Shown: positions 54,298 to 62,928 of the stretch, piece after piece
Numbering within the stretch: position 1 is the stretch's first letter
How the letters are laid out: every line of letters starts with the position of its first letter
DNA from: JAGVPT01 sp964642725
GTDB taxonomy: Bacteria; Bacteroidota; Ignavibacteria; UBA10030; UBA8401
Length of the DNA: 64,000 bases
NCBI GenBank assembly: GCA_964642725.1
Contig: CAZXQG010000016.1
Coordinates: forward strand, 3,171 to 67,170
Direction of reading: 5' to 3'
Program-made: the position numbers and the translations under genes
The notes under the pieces: model-generated
Told to the model about the DNA's origin: nothing
Databases searched by the model: none
What the model saw: the letters and a program-made list of their open reading frames with translations, nothing else

Positions 54298-55494
54298 ATG
54301 AAGCAAAAGCGCGCAAAAAAAATCGACATAGTGAAAGCGATCCTTTCTATTCCTCAATTCTTCAAGGTTAAAATTTCCCTTACTTGGTTCTTCTGTCAGT
54401 ATTTGAGAAAATTCACCGTCGTCGATATCGGAGGGAAGCTTGTCATCCATTCACATTTTCCGCCGTTGAACAGCGCTGCGTATAAAAGATTCGTTGAAGA
54501 GCATTTGATTAACAAGAATGCGGGACCTTCTCATGCCCAAATCGGATTGACTAATGCTTGTCCGCAGAATTGCGAGTATTGCTACAGCAAAAACAGGAAG
54601 GGGAGAGTGATGGAAACGGATACCATCATCGCTCTAATTCGGGATTTACAGAGCATGGGGGTGTTTTGGTTCGGCTTCACCGGCGGAGAGCCGCTGTTGA
54701 ACAAGGACATTGTGAAAATCGTAGAATCTGCGGGCGATGGAGCCGCCGTGAAATTGTTTACGACCGGGTGCACGCTGACAAAACAAATGGCGTCCGATTT
54801 GAAAAACGCGGGACTTTACTCCGTATCAGTGAGCCTCGATCACTGGTCGGAAGAAGTGCATGACAGTGTTCGCAGGTATAAAGGAGCGTTCCGAACCGCG
54901 ATCGAAGCGATTGAGATATTCAAGAGCCTCGGCGGCGTTCATGTCGGCGTTTCAGCGGTACTCTCTCGTGCAATGATCCGAGACAATCAGGTCGAAAAAT
55001 TCTTGGAGTTTTTGCAACAACTCGACATCCATGAGGCTTGGCTCAGCGAAGCGAAGCCGTCGGTCGAACGTTACTGGAACAACGATTCCGTGATAACAGA
55101 GGAAGAACGGCTGCAGTTATGCCTCTTGCAGGACCGATACAATAAGGACGGAGCGATGACGGTCAACTATCTCGGTCATTTTGAAGGGAAAGAACATTTC
55201 GGCTGCGCTGCCGGCAACAAGATGGTGTATGTGGATGCATGCGGCAATGTCAGCCCGTGTGTGTTTCTCCCTGTTTCTCTTGGGAATGTCCGTGAAAAGT
55301 CGATCAGACAAATTTACTCCGGAATGAAACCGCATTTTCCGACTGAGGATCGGTGTTATGTTAATGCGAATTATCGTCTGCTTCAAAAGTACTCCCATAA
55401 CGAATCGCCGATCAACGTCGATGACACAAAGAAAATTTTCGAAGAGGCTCCGTTAACACCGCTCGCCAGATTTTTCCGGCTCTATAACAATTGA
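54298..55494 (+). CDS. Radical SAM protein with SPASM-like C-terminal cluster motif
   Basis: A 398-residue radical SAM enzyme. The [4Fe-4S] motif is Cys88-x3-Cys92-x2-Cys95 (NACPQNCEYCY). FTGGEPLL follows as the SAM-binding GGE motif. The C-terminal third carries FGCAAG, VDACGNVSPCVFLP and RCYV, which fit a SPASM/twitch region holding auxiliary clusters. SPASM enzymes typically modify ribosomal peptides or proteins (PqqE, MftC, anSME), so a peptide or protein substrate is likely, but none is obvious. It heads a coupled operon: 9 bases to the next gene, then ATGA and an overlap with the GMC gene. Confidence 0.88.
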   Translation: MKQKRAKKIDIVKAILSIPQFFKVKISLTWFFCQYLRKFTVVDIGGKLVIHSHFPPLNSAAYKRFVEEHLINKNAGPSHAQIGLTNACPQNCEYCYSKNRKGRVMETDTIIALIRDLQSMGVFWFGFTGGEPLLNKDIVKIVESAGDGAAVKLFTTGCTLTKQMASDLKNAGLYSVSVSLDHWSEEVHDSVRRYKGAFRTAIEAIEIFKSLGGVHVGVSAVLSRAMIRDNQVEKFLEFLQQLDIHEAWLSEAKPSVERYWNNDSVITEEERLQLCLLQDRYNKDGAMTVNYLGHFEGKEHFGCAAGNKMVYVDACGNVSPCVFLPVSLGNVREKSIRQIYSGMKPHFPTEDRCYVNANYRLLQKYSHNESPINVDDTKKIFEEAPLTPLARFFRLYNN

Positions 55495-55503
55495 GGTCTT
55501 CGC

Positions 55504-55914
55504 GTGACCCTCCAAACGTACAAATTCATAAGCCTCAGCCTGGCAGTCATTTTTGGCGCCGTCGGTCTTGCATTTTTGTTTTTCGGCGCGCCTATCCTCG
55601 AGGTTTTCAACGCAATTTCGGCATCGGTAGGAATGAAGGAAGGTCTCGTTGTTGGTACGGGTTTCTACGTTGTCCTCGCGGTTGCATATATGTATCTGGT
55701 TGCTTTGCTTGCGTACCTCATGTATCGAAATCCCGAACGGCATGAATATCCTTTTCTGTTAATGAACGGCAAGCTCGCGAGCGCAGTAATTTCTTTTGGC
55801 CTCTTCCTTGCGGTTCAGCCGTTGTTGATTTATCTGGCAAACGGAGTAATCGATGGGTCGATCGGGGTGTTAGCCATGATGATGTATCGCCGCGCAAAGA
55901 GGGGACATTTATGA
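55504..55914 (+). CDS. Small membrane protein in the radical SAM operon
   Basis: A 136-residue protein with about four membrane helices (ISLSLAVIFGAVGLAFLFFG, GFYVVLAVAYMYLVALLAYL, VISFGLFLAVQPLLIYLANG and a short last one). The GTG at 55504 has GAGG 6 bases upstream. It overlaps the next gene by ATGA (55911-55914), showing translational coupling. Family not recognised; it may anchor the operon's enzymes at the membrane. Confidence 0.75.
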   Translation: MTLQTYKFISLSLAVIFGAVGLAFLFFGAPILEVFNAISASVGMKEGLVVGTGFYVVLAVAYMYLVALLAYLMYRNPERHEYPFLLMNGKLASAVISFGLFLAVQPLLIYLANGVIDGSIGVLAMMMYRRAKRGHL

Positions 55915-56498
55915 ACTTTCGGTTGAAAGCGCTCAACTTCCTTTTCCCCCTTTCCCTCAAAAGAGGAAAATTCCGGCAGCTGGTCTCTCTGACCTCAAAC
56001 GCATTCGAAGCGGTTGCACCAAACATTGCCGGACTTTCATTCGACGATGCTCTGCGCACATACGCACTCTTCACACGGAATGAGGCGCTGAAATCCGTTG
56101 ACCGGCGGCACTTAATCAAAGACCGTTTGTTCGAAGGAGGGCGCGAACTGGGTAAGGAATTGCGGGATATTCTTAAGATTTGCACGAGGGAAGATGTTCT
56201 TGAGGGAGCCCGGATTTTGTATCGTATGATCGGAATTGATTTTCGCGGGAGCGATTCGGGAGAGATAGCGGTCGGTCGATGCTACTTCAGCAATTTCTAT
56301 TCGAGCGAAGTCTGCCAAATAATGGCGTCCCTCGATGAAGGACTTCTTGCCGGGCTATCGGGGGGCGGGGAATTCAAATTTTTTCAGACAATACCAGAAG
56401 GAAATACTTCTTGCAGAGGGACGATCACTTTCAAAGGATTGAAAAATGAAACGAGCAATAGTGGTGGGTTCCGGTGCTGGTGGTGCAACTGCTGCTAA
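55911..56498 (+). CDS. Unknown protein in the radical SAM operon
   Basis: A 195-residue helical protein. The C-terminal third GRCYFSNFYSSEVCQIMASLDEGL and EFKFFQTIPEGNTSCRGTI has a C-x11-C...D-x-G-L...E-G-x3-C pattern loosely like ATC-hydrolase (PF14196) family ends; this is a tentative similarity. It overlaps the GMC oxidoreductase by 53 bases, so its last 18 residues (ending CWWCNCC) are read from the other gene's flavin-binding region in another frame. Function unknown. Confidence 0.7.
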   Translation: MNFRLKALNFLFPLSLKRGKFRQLVSLTSNAFEAVAPNIAGLSFDDALRTYALFTRNEALKSVDRRHLIKDRLFEGGRELGKELRDILKICTREDVLEGARILYRMIGIDFRGSDSGEIAVGRCYFSNFYSSEVCQIMASLDEGLLAGLSGGGEFKFFQTIPEGNTSCRGTITFKGLKNETSNSGGFRCWWCNCC

Positions 56499-57747
56499 AG
56501 AGCTTCAGGGAGCGTTTGATGTCACCGTTCTGGAGGCAGGCGGGCCATTCCGTCCGTTCGATGTAGACCTTTCGCTCGTGGAAAAAGTCAAACGCATCGG
56601 TCTCCTCTTTGACGAGCGGGAAATTCGGCTCTTATTTCCGGCGATGAAAATCCAAAAAACAGCCGACGGTATGGTATTGGTGAAAGGAATTACAACGGGG
56701 GGAACAACAACACTTGCTACCGGCAATGCTTTGCGAATGGATGCCGGCTTGAAAGCAATTGGCATTGATTTGAGTATTGAATTTGACCAGCTGTCCGCCG
56801 AAGTTCCGGTCAGCGTGGAACATCAAAAACGTTGGCGGCCAGTCACAAAACGATTGTTTGAGATTTGCAGCGAAATGGGGTTTAATCCTGAACCCACGCC
56901 GAAAATGGTGGATTACACAAAATGTATCCGGTGCGGAGAGTGTGTGTTGGGATGTAAGCAGGGAGCAAAGTGGGACAGCCGGCAATTCCTGAACGCAGCG
57001 ATCGACAAAGGGGCTCGTCTTCTCGAGTATTGCAGAGTCGAACGATTAGTTACTCAAGACGGAAAGGTGATCGGAGTTGAAATACGGCGGGGATGGAAAC
57101 GAGATTTTTATCCTGCAGACTTAGTGATCCTTGCCGCGGGAGGATTGGGAACCCCCGTCATCCTTGAGAATTCCGGCATTGAGTGCCAACCCACGATGTT
57201 TGTTGACCCGGTATTGTGTGTCGCAACGGAGTGGAAAAATTCATTCGAGAACAAAGAGATTCCGATGCCGTTTGTCGTTCAGCGCGAACATTTTATCGTT
57301 TCTCCTTATTTTGACCATCTCAGTTTTTTCTTCAACCGAGAATGGAAATATCGTCCGCACAATACGCTCGCTCTCATGATAAAGCTCGCGGATTCGAATA
57401 CAGGCAGTACAACAAAAAAGATGGTCGACAAGTCGCTTACCGATACGGACAAGGATTACTTGCGAGAAGGAGTAAACCTTTGCACCGAAATCCTAGAACG
57501 CTTGGGAGCAAAAAGGGAGAATGTTTTTCTCGGAACTCTGAACGCCGGCCACCCCGGCGGCATGTTGCCTCTGACTGAATCGGAAGCGGTCACATTTCAT
57601 CATCATCGGCTTCCAAAAAATCTCTATGTTGCCGATGCCTCATTGTTCCCGCGATCCCTCGGGAATCCACCGATATTCACGATCATGGCGATGGCGAAGC
57701 GGATAAGCAAACTGTGCATGGCTGTCGATTTTTATTCCAACAATTAG
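56446..57747 (+). CDS. GMC-type FAD oxidoreductase with ferredoxin-like Cys motif
   Basis: A 433-residue flavoenzyme. The FAD-binding Rossmann motif GSGAGGATAAKEL starts at residue 8, GITTGGTTTL fits the GMC signature, and the C-terminal block DASLFPRSLGNPPIFTIMAMAKRI is the conserved FAD-contacting end. A ferredoxin-like cluster motif, Cys160-x2-Cys163-x2-Cys166-x3-Cys170 (KCIRCGECVLGCKQGAK), is inserted, as in Fe-S GMC enzymes. It should oxidise an alcohol and pass electrons via the cluster rather than only to oxygen. The start overlaps the upstream gene by 53 bases. The radical SAM plus GMC pairing recalls MftC/MftG of mycofactocin clusters, but no mftA-like precursor is seen. Confidence 0.88.
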   Translation: MKRAIVVGSGAGGATAAKELQGAFDVTVLEAGGPFRPFDVDLSLVEKVKRIGLLFDEREIRLLFPAMKIQKTADGMVLVKGITTGGTTTLATGNALRMDAGLKAIGIDLSIEFDQLSAEVPVSVEHQKRWRPVTKRLFEICSEMGFNPEPTPKMVDYTKCIRCGECVLGCKQGAKWDSRQFLNAAIDKGARLLEYCRVERLVTQDGKVIGVEIRRGWKRDFYPADLVILAAGGLGTPVILENSGIECQPTMFVDPVLCVATEWKNSFENKEIPMPFVVQREHFIVSPYFDHLSFFFNREWKYRPHNTLALMIKLADSNTGSTTKKMVDKSLTDTDKDYLREGVNLCTEILERLGAKRENVFLGTLNAGHPGGMLPLTESEAVTFHHHRLPKNLYVADASLFPRSLGNPPIFTIMAMAKRISKLCMAVDFYSNN

Positions 57748-57778
57748 AATTTCAGAGAGGATGCGCGAGGCCCAGAAT

Positions 57779-60415
57779 ATGGAGTCACCCGGCAAACTTC
57801 CATCCCGGTGGACACATCCGGTCATAATTGTCCTTGCAGTTGTTTATGCTGCATCTACACTTTTTTACAGCATTCTCTGGATGGTGGATATACGCGCAAA
57901 ATCCTCGCTTCCAGCAGTTGAGCTCGGCTTTGATACTGATTTCGTCGAAGCTCAAAAGGCTCAACTTGTGAAAAGCGTCTATCGGGGAAGCCCCGCAGAG
58001 ATAGCCGGATTACTTGGAGGTGATGAGATTATCGCTTTTAACGGTCATTCGATCAACAACGTCACCTACCTCAGCGAAATATGGAATCAGCACAAACCGG
58101 GAGATTCCATCGATTTGACCGTCAAGCGGCCCGGAGTAAACTCCTCCTTTCATATCACAGGAATTTTTCGTCAGCGGCAATCGGCGACGAGCGAAGGAAG
58201 CCTGGAGTACATCGCCAGTGAAGTTCTCACGTCATTTCCTGTTCCGTTCGTTGTTGTCGGTCTGATAGTTTTGTTCCTCCGTGTTGAAGATCCAGTCGTA
58301 TGGCTGTTAGCTCTGATGTGCGGAAGCTTTATTGCGTCGCCATCCTTCAGCAACAATCTGGCGATTGCTCCTGCGCTTCGTCCGTTTGTCATGGGGTACA
58401 AGACGACATTCTCAGGCATCCTCGCTCCGCTCTTCTATTTTTTCTTCGCGATTTTTCCGGTCCAATCTCCGATCGATCGTCGTGTCCCATGGTTGAAATG
58501 GATGTCGATAATAATTGGGATGTCTTTCGCAATTTCCGGTTTTCGGACCGGCCAGACGTTTCTTCCGCCGCCGTTCCACGCAATTGCGGGAAATATTTTG
58601 TCCGGAAAGATCGTATTTGTCTTCATGATGGCGCTGTTCGTCCTGGGCATGCTTTCACTTGGGATGAATTTTGCTCAAGGCCATGATCCGGAAGTCCGGA
58701 GAAAGATTCGCGTTATTTTTTGGGGATCGGCGGTTGGTATTACTCCAAGCCTGTTCCGGGCCGCCGCGGAGAATTTTTTTGGATTTCATACGGATATTTT
58801 GCTTGCCACCGTGTTAGTCTTGCTCCTTTTTCTCTTCCCGCTTTCATTTGCATATGCCGTGGTCAAACACCGAGTCCTTGAGATACCCGTCCTGCTCAAG
58901 AGAAGCGCCCGCTATCTGTTGGTTCAGCGAGGGTTCACCTTCCTCCTTTCGCTTATAAGCATCGGTTTGATCCTCGTTTTTGCGCTTTCATTGTCCGGTT
59001 ATTTACAGTCCTCAATACATATGACGTCACCGTTTGCGATCGTGCTTGGGTCCGTTTTCGGGACAATACTGTTGTGGGGCGGGACATCAGTTCATAGGCG
59101 TGTGAGCGGGACGATCGATCGGGCATTCTTTCGCAGTGCTTACGACGCCCGCGTGATCCTCGAGACTCTAGCAGAAAAATCGGCTACAGCAATTGATCGT
59201 CGCCAACTGGCCGAATTGCTGGAACAGCATCTTTTGCAAGCGCTCCACCCGAATTCTCTGGTTATTTATTTTCGTATCGCCGACGGCTCGCTTGAAGCTG
59301 TCGCGGGGACGGTTCCTCAGGGCTTACAAGTAATTTCCCCCAAGCTTTCCTTCTTAACCGAATTGGCCGGCCATAATCAGCCCCTGGAGTATTCCTCGAG
59401 CATGAAGAACGACAATTCGGCGGCTTCGCTGCTAGCGCCGCTTCATCCCGATTGCATCGTGCCAATGGTGGGGCGCGGAGGGCGCCTCACAGGTTTGCTT
59501 GTTTTGGGTTCACGGCTTTCAGAAGAACCGTACTCAAACGAGGATCAAAGGATGTTGACTTCCGTTGCAACTCAGGCGAGCACAGCTCTCGAGAACATTT
59601 CGCTGGCGGAAGAAATTGCCGAGCGAATAGAAAATGAGCAGCGAATCGCGCGCGAAATGGAAATCTCGCGGCGCTTGCTTGAAGCCGATAACGAACGGAA
59701 AACGGCGGAACTTGAAGAGGCACGCACGTTGCAGCTTTCAATGCTTCCGGTGACCGTTCCCGTTCTTCCCGGACTCGAGATCGCTGTATACATGAAAACG
59801 GCCACGGAAGTTGGAGGCGATTATTACGACTTTGCCGTCAGCCAGGATGGAACTCTTACCGTTGCGTTGGGCGACGCGACAGGCCACGGTGCAAAAGCAG
59901 GAAGCATGGTCGTCGCCGCGAAAAGTCTCTTCAATGGATTTTCCGATACTCCCGGCCTCCTTGAGATTTTTGAGAAGATGACGGGCAGCATAAAAAGATT
60001 GAACATGCGGTCGATGTTTATGTCGATGCTGTTGTTCCGCATCAAGGGGAAAACCGCATTCGTATCTTCTGCCGGAATGCCGTCTCCGCTCATTTACAGG
60101 GGGGCAGATCGGGAAATTGAAGAAGTAACACTCAAAGGGATGCCCTTGGGCGCCTTTCTTGATTTTCCATACGAACAGAGGACTTTGGAACTTTTTACGG
60201 GAGATACGATTATTCTTATGAGCGACGGCTTCCCCGAGATGTTCAACGATAAACAGGAAACGCTCGGCTACTCCCGGGTAAAAGAAATTATTAAAGAGGT
60301 AGGAGACAAACCGCCTCAAGAGATGCTCGAGCATTTTTCAAGAACCGCCGAAGAGTGGGCAAACGGTAGACCGCAGGATGATGATGTTACCTTCGTGGTG
60401 TTGAGAATTAAATAG
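57779..60415 (+). CDS. Membrane PDZ-GAF-SpoIIE (PP2C) phosphatase
   Basis: An 878-residue membrane protein. Order: a first membrane helix, a PDZ-like domain (VKSVYRGSPAEIAGLLGGDEIIAFNGHSI), about eight more membrane helices (about 135-440), a GAF domain (about 480-610), a coiled coil (IAERIENEQRIAREMEISRR) and a SpoIIE/PP2C serine phosphatase (LQLSMLP, GGDYYDF, LGDATGHGAKAG, LMSDGFPEMF, QDDDVTFVVLRI). The metal-binding Asp residues are intact. The ATG at 57779 is preferred because the 57761 start would have AGAGAGG with no spacing. It starts 32 bases after the GMC gene. The stop TAG (60413-60415) lies in the terminal repeat of the 60413-60632 element. Such phosphatases often act on anti-anti-sigma partners, none of which is adjacent. 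Confidence 0.9.
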   Translation: MESPGKLPSRWTHPVIIVLAVVYAASTLFYSILWMVDIRAKSSLPAVELGFDTDFVEAQKAQLVKSVYRGSPAEIAGLLGGDEIIAFNGHSINNVTYLSEIWNQHKPGDSIDLTVKRPGVNSSFHITGIFRQRQSATSEGSLEYIASEVLTSFPVPFVVVGLIVLFLRVEDPVVWLLALMCGSFIASPSFSNNLAIAPALRPFVMGYKTTFSGILAPLFYFFFAIFPVQSPIDRRVPWLKWMSIIIGMSFAISGFRTGQTFLPPPFHAIAGNILSGKIVFVFMMALFVLGMLSLGMNFAQGHDPEVRRKIRVIFWGSAVGITPSLFRAAAENFFGFHTDILLATVLVLLLFLFPLSFAYAVVKHRVLEIPVLLKRSARYLLVQRGFTFLLSLISIGLILVFALSLSGYLQSSIHMTSPFAIVLGSVFGTILLWGGTSVHRRVSGTIDRAFFRSAYDARVILETLAEKSATAIDRRQLAELLEQHLLQALHPNSLVIYFRIADGSLEAVAGTVPQGLQVISPKLSFLTELAGHNQPLEYSSSMKNDNSAASLLAPLHPDCIVPMVGRGGRLTGLLVLGSRLSEEPYSNEDQRMLTSVATQASTALENISLAEEIAERIENEQRIAREMEISRRLLEADNERKTAELEEARTLQLSMLPVTVPVLPGLEIAVYMKTATEVGGDYYDFAVSQDGTLTVALGDATGHGAKAGSMVVAAKSLFNGFSDTPGLLEIFEKMTGSIKRLNMRSMFMSMLLFRIKGKTAFVSSAGMPSPLIYRGADREIEEVTLKGMPLGAFLDFPYEQRTLELFTGDTIILMSDGFPEMFNDKQETLGYSRVKEIIKEVGDKPPQEMLEHFSRTAEEWANGRPQDDDVTFVVLRIK

Positions 60416-60632
60416 AAGCTATCTCAAAAATGGTCTTGTGTTTGCCCTTCTGCCGAAGGCATGGCTTCGCCAGACGCTCCCGTTCCGCAGAAGCGGAACG
60501 GGATTGCTCAGGGTGAACAAATGGCCCGTTCATCCTGTCCCGAAGGGATCCCTTTGGGAAGTAAGCGATCCCGCTCGAAGAGGGGGAGAGCGCATCGAAG
60601 GATCAAGTGACATGTTTTTGAGATAGCTTCTA
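60413..60632. mobile_element. MITE-like element with 18-bp perfect terminal inverted repeats
   Basis: TAGAAGCTATCTCAAAAA (60413-60430) and its exact complement at 60615-60632 bound 220 bases without a gene. The interior carries GAAGGCATGGCTTCGCCAG, CGTTCCGCAGAAGCGGAACG (perfect palindrome) and GATCCCTTTGGGA. No target-site duplication is obvious. The left end provides the stop codon of the phosphatase gene. An 18-base match (16 of 18) to the right end recurs at 62911-62928. Confidence 0.65.
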
Positions 60633-60953
60633 GATATGTTTCCCGGTTTATGAGAGAAACCTTCTGCATTCATCCCCAAATTCCGATCTCTTTTTGATGT
60701 AGCGCACATCCTGCCCCTCGATTGAAACTTTCCCGCAACGATGCCTGTTACAAAGTTATTGCCATTGCCGTGGTAATTTTGAAATCCTTTGCAATCACCT
60801 TTTAGGCATATCATCACTCTCACAGGAGCCGGTAGTCTCCTCTTGGTTAGATTCTTGGCAGGGCTCGGTACACTATCTCATTTTTCCTGAACTGTTGCAT
60901 CAGACTTTTGCGGTTAACCAATTACTTTATCCAAAACAACTCATGGAGGATTC
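60633..60953. other. Intergenic stretch upstream of CHRD gene
   Basis: About 320 bases with no recognisable gene. The last bases hold the GGAGG ribosome binding site (ATGGAGGATTC) of the CHRD protein. I see no clear promoter. Confidence 0.5.
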
Positions 60954-62834
60954 ATGAAGTCTTTTCTATTCGCGATACTGTTCCTAGGTTTGACTATCGG
61001 CTCGGTTGCCGATGGACAAATATTCTTTAAAGCGAATATGGATAGCGTGCAGGAAATTCCGGCGCCGGCAGGCCTTGTTCCGGGGATCGGAACAGGTTTT
61101 TTTGTTCTCAATTCCAACGCAACACAACTCTACTATAATATCACCGTCGATGGATTAAGCGGCCCAATTACCGCCGGCCATTTTCACGATGCAGCAGCTG
61201 GAAGTGCAGGAGGAGTGGTCAAGACTCTTTCATTTGTTAACAATAACGCGATCGGCGTCTGGTCATCGACTGATGCGGCTCAGCCTCTTACAGATTCATT
61301 GCTGAGCGATCTGCTCGATGGAAGGTTGTATATAAACGTTCACACGACCGCAAATCCGGGAGGGGAAATTCGGGGGCAAGTCTTGTTGAAGTCGGGCATA
61401 GGGTTCACAGCCCAGCTCGACAGCTCGCAAGAAATTCCTGCGCCGACAGGTTCTGTGCCCGGCACCGGAACATTCTCTATGACAATGGGGACAGATGGAC
61501 AGATAACGTATGCCGGAACGGTTGACGGACTGAGCGGCGCAATTACTGCAGCCCATTTCCATGATGGTGCTGTTGGGGTTGCAGGAGGGGTTGTAAAGAG
61601 TATTTCGTTTGCCGGCACGACGGCATCGGGCACCTGGTCGAACAGCGATGTCACACAGCCCTTGACGGATAAATTATTGCGAGACCTCATCAAAGGAAGA
61701 TTGTATGTCAACGTTCATACGTCTGCCAACCCCGGCGGTGAAATTCGAGGACAAGTTCTTGTCAACAATGGTTCAAGCGCCGTTGCGAATATGGACAGCC
61801 TGCAAGAAATCCCTGCGCCTTCTGGATCTGTTCCGGGAAAAGGGACGGGCTCATTCTGGCTGAACTCCGCGGGAACCGCTCTCAACTATAGCATTACCGT
61901 AAGCGGATTGAGTGGACCACTCACGGCGGGCCATTTTCACGATGCGGCGGCAGGGACTTCCGGCGGTGTTGTGAAAACACTCACCTTTGTTAACAACACT
62001 GCATCGGGGATATGGTCAAGTACCGATGCTGCTCAGCCGTGGAACGATAATATGCTGACAGAATTTCTGAATGGAAAGCTCTACATCAACGTTCATACAA
62101 CGGCGAACCCCGGCGGGGAAATTCGCGGACAAGTTCTCCGGTCAACCGATATCGGATTCTCCGCTGCGTTGGACAGCGTGCAAGAAACTCCTGCGCCCGC
62201 TGGCCTCGTACCGGGACGGGGGACTTTCTCGGTCGGTCTGATAACGGATGGGACTATTTCGTACGAAGGGACGGTGACGGGTTTGAGCGGACCGCTGACG
62301 GCGGCTCATTTTCACGACGCTGCGAGAGGAACCGCAGGAGGAGTGGTGAAGAGTCTCACGTTTACAAACAACTCAACAAAAGGAGAATGGACGAGCAGCG
62401 ATGCGACTCAGCCGTTGACCGATATGCTCGTACGAGAACTTGTCGAAGGACGGTTGTATGTCAATGTTCACACAACGGCCAATCCGGGCGGTGAAATCCG
62501 CGGGCAGGTTGCTAACTCAGGCGATCTCGTATCGATTGTTGTCGAGCAGGTATCAAAACAAATGCCATCATCGTTTCAGCTCGACCAGAATTACCCGAAC
62601 CCCTTTAACCCGTCAACGACAATATCGTTTGCGCTCCACTCCAGCGGAAGGGTTTCGTTGAAAATCTACAATGTTCTTGGGCAGCAAGTTGCAGTATTAT
62701 TGGATGGAGTTAAATCTGCAGGCGTGTACAAAGTCACGTTTGATGCAAGCGCACTTTCTTCCGGAGTATATTTTTACCGCCTTTCAACCGGCGCGGGATT
62801 GTCGGTAGCAAAGAAGATGGTTCTGATGAAGTAA
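60954..62834 (+). CDS. Secreted four-CHRD-domain protein with T9SS sorting tail
   Basis: A 626-residue exported protein with a signal peptide (LFAILFLGLTIGSVADGQ) and four CHRD domains of about 125-130 residues (about 22-150, 151-275, 276-400, 401-525). Each has SQEIPAP or VQEIPAP, AGHFHDA or AAHFHDG, and a NVHTTANPGGEIRGQV end. Domains 1 and 3 begin 'NMDS' and carry GTGFFVLNS-type strands, while 2 and 4 begin 'GFTAQLDS/GFSAALDS' and carry GTFSM/GTFSV, so the array is a duplicated A-B pair. The T9SS type A sorting domain (LDQNYPNPFNPSTTISFALH...KKMVLMK) ends the protein. CHRD domains bind BMP-like proteins in animals; in bacteria their role is unknown. Confidence 0.93.
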   Translation: MKSFLFAILFLGLTIGSVADGQIFFKANMDSVQEIPAPAGLVPGIGTGFFVLNSNATQLYYNITVDGLSGPITAGHFHDAAAGSAGGVVKTLSFVNNNAIGVWSSTDAAQPLTDSLLSDLLDGRLYINVHTTANPGGEIRGQVLLKSGIGFTAQLDSSQEIPAPTGSVPGTGTFSMTMGTDGQITYAGTVDGLSGAITAAHFHDGAVGVAGGVVKSISFAGTTASGTWSNSDVTQPLTDKLLRDLIKGRLYVNVHTSANPGGEIRGQVLVNNGSSAVANMDSLQEIPAPSGSVPGKGTGSFWLNSAGTALNYSITVSGLSGPLTAGHFHDAAAGTSGGVVKTLTFVNNTASGIWSSTDAAQPWNDNMLTEFLNGKLYINVHTTANPGGEIRGQVLRSTDIGFSAALDSVQETPAPAGLVPGRGTFSVGLITDGTISYEGTVTGLSGPLTAAHFHDAARGTAGGVVKSLTFTNNSTKGEWTSSDATQPLTDMLVRELVEGRLYVNVHTTANPGGEIRGQVANSGDLVSIVVEQVSKQMPSSFQLDQNYPNPFNPSTTISFALHSSGRVSLKIYNVLGQQVAVLLDGVKSAGVYKVTFDASALSSGVYFYRLSTGAGLSVAKKMVLMK

Positions 62835-62858
62835 TCCTCCGGCTAAGGTAATAAAAAC

Positions 62859-62892
62859 AAAAAGGCTTCGGAATAAATCCGAAGCCTTTTTT
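62859..62892. terminator. Bidirectional rho-independent terminator
   Basis: A 12-14-bp perfect stem (AAAGGCTTCGGA, 62861-62872, with 62878-62889) closes an ATAAA loop. It is flanked by A5 on the left and T6 on the right. It separates the plus-strand CHRD gene from the minus-strand cytochrome gene. Confidence 0.88.
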
Positions 62893-62910
62893 GTTTGACA
62901 GCAGCGCAGG

Positions 62911-62928
62911 TTTTTGAGATAGCGTTTA
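62911..62928. repeat. Solo copy of the 60413-60632 element end
   Basis: TTTTTGAGATAGCGTTTA matches the right terminus of the 60413-60632 element (TTTTTGAGATAGCTTCTA) at 16 of 18 bases. Its last three bases form the stop codon of the minus-strand cytochrome gene (TAA, 62928-62926). Confidence 0.6.

Noticed and set aside
54298..57747. Mycofactocin gene cluster
   Set aside because: Only the enzyme classes match. The precursor peptide, RRE protein, peptidase and glycosyltransferase are missing.
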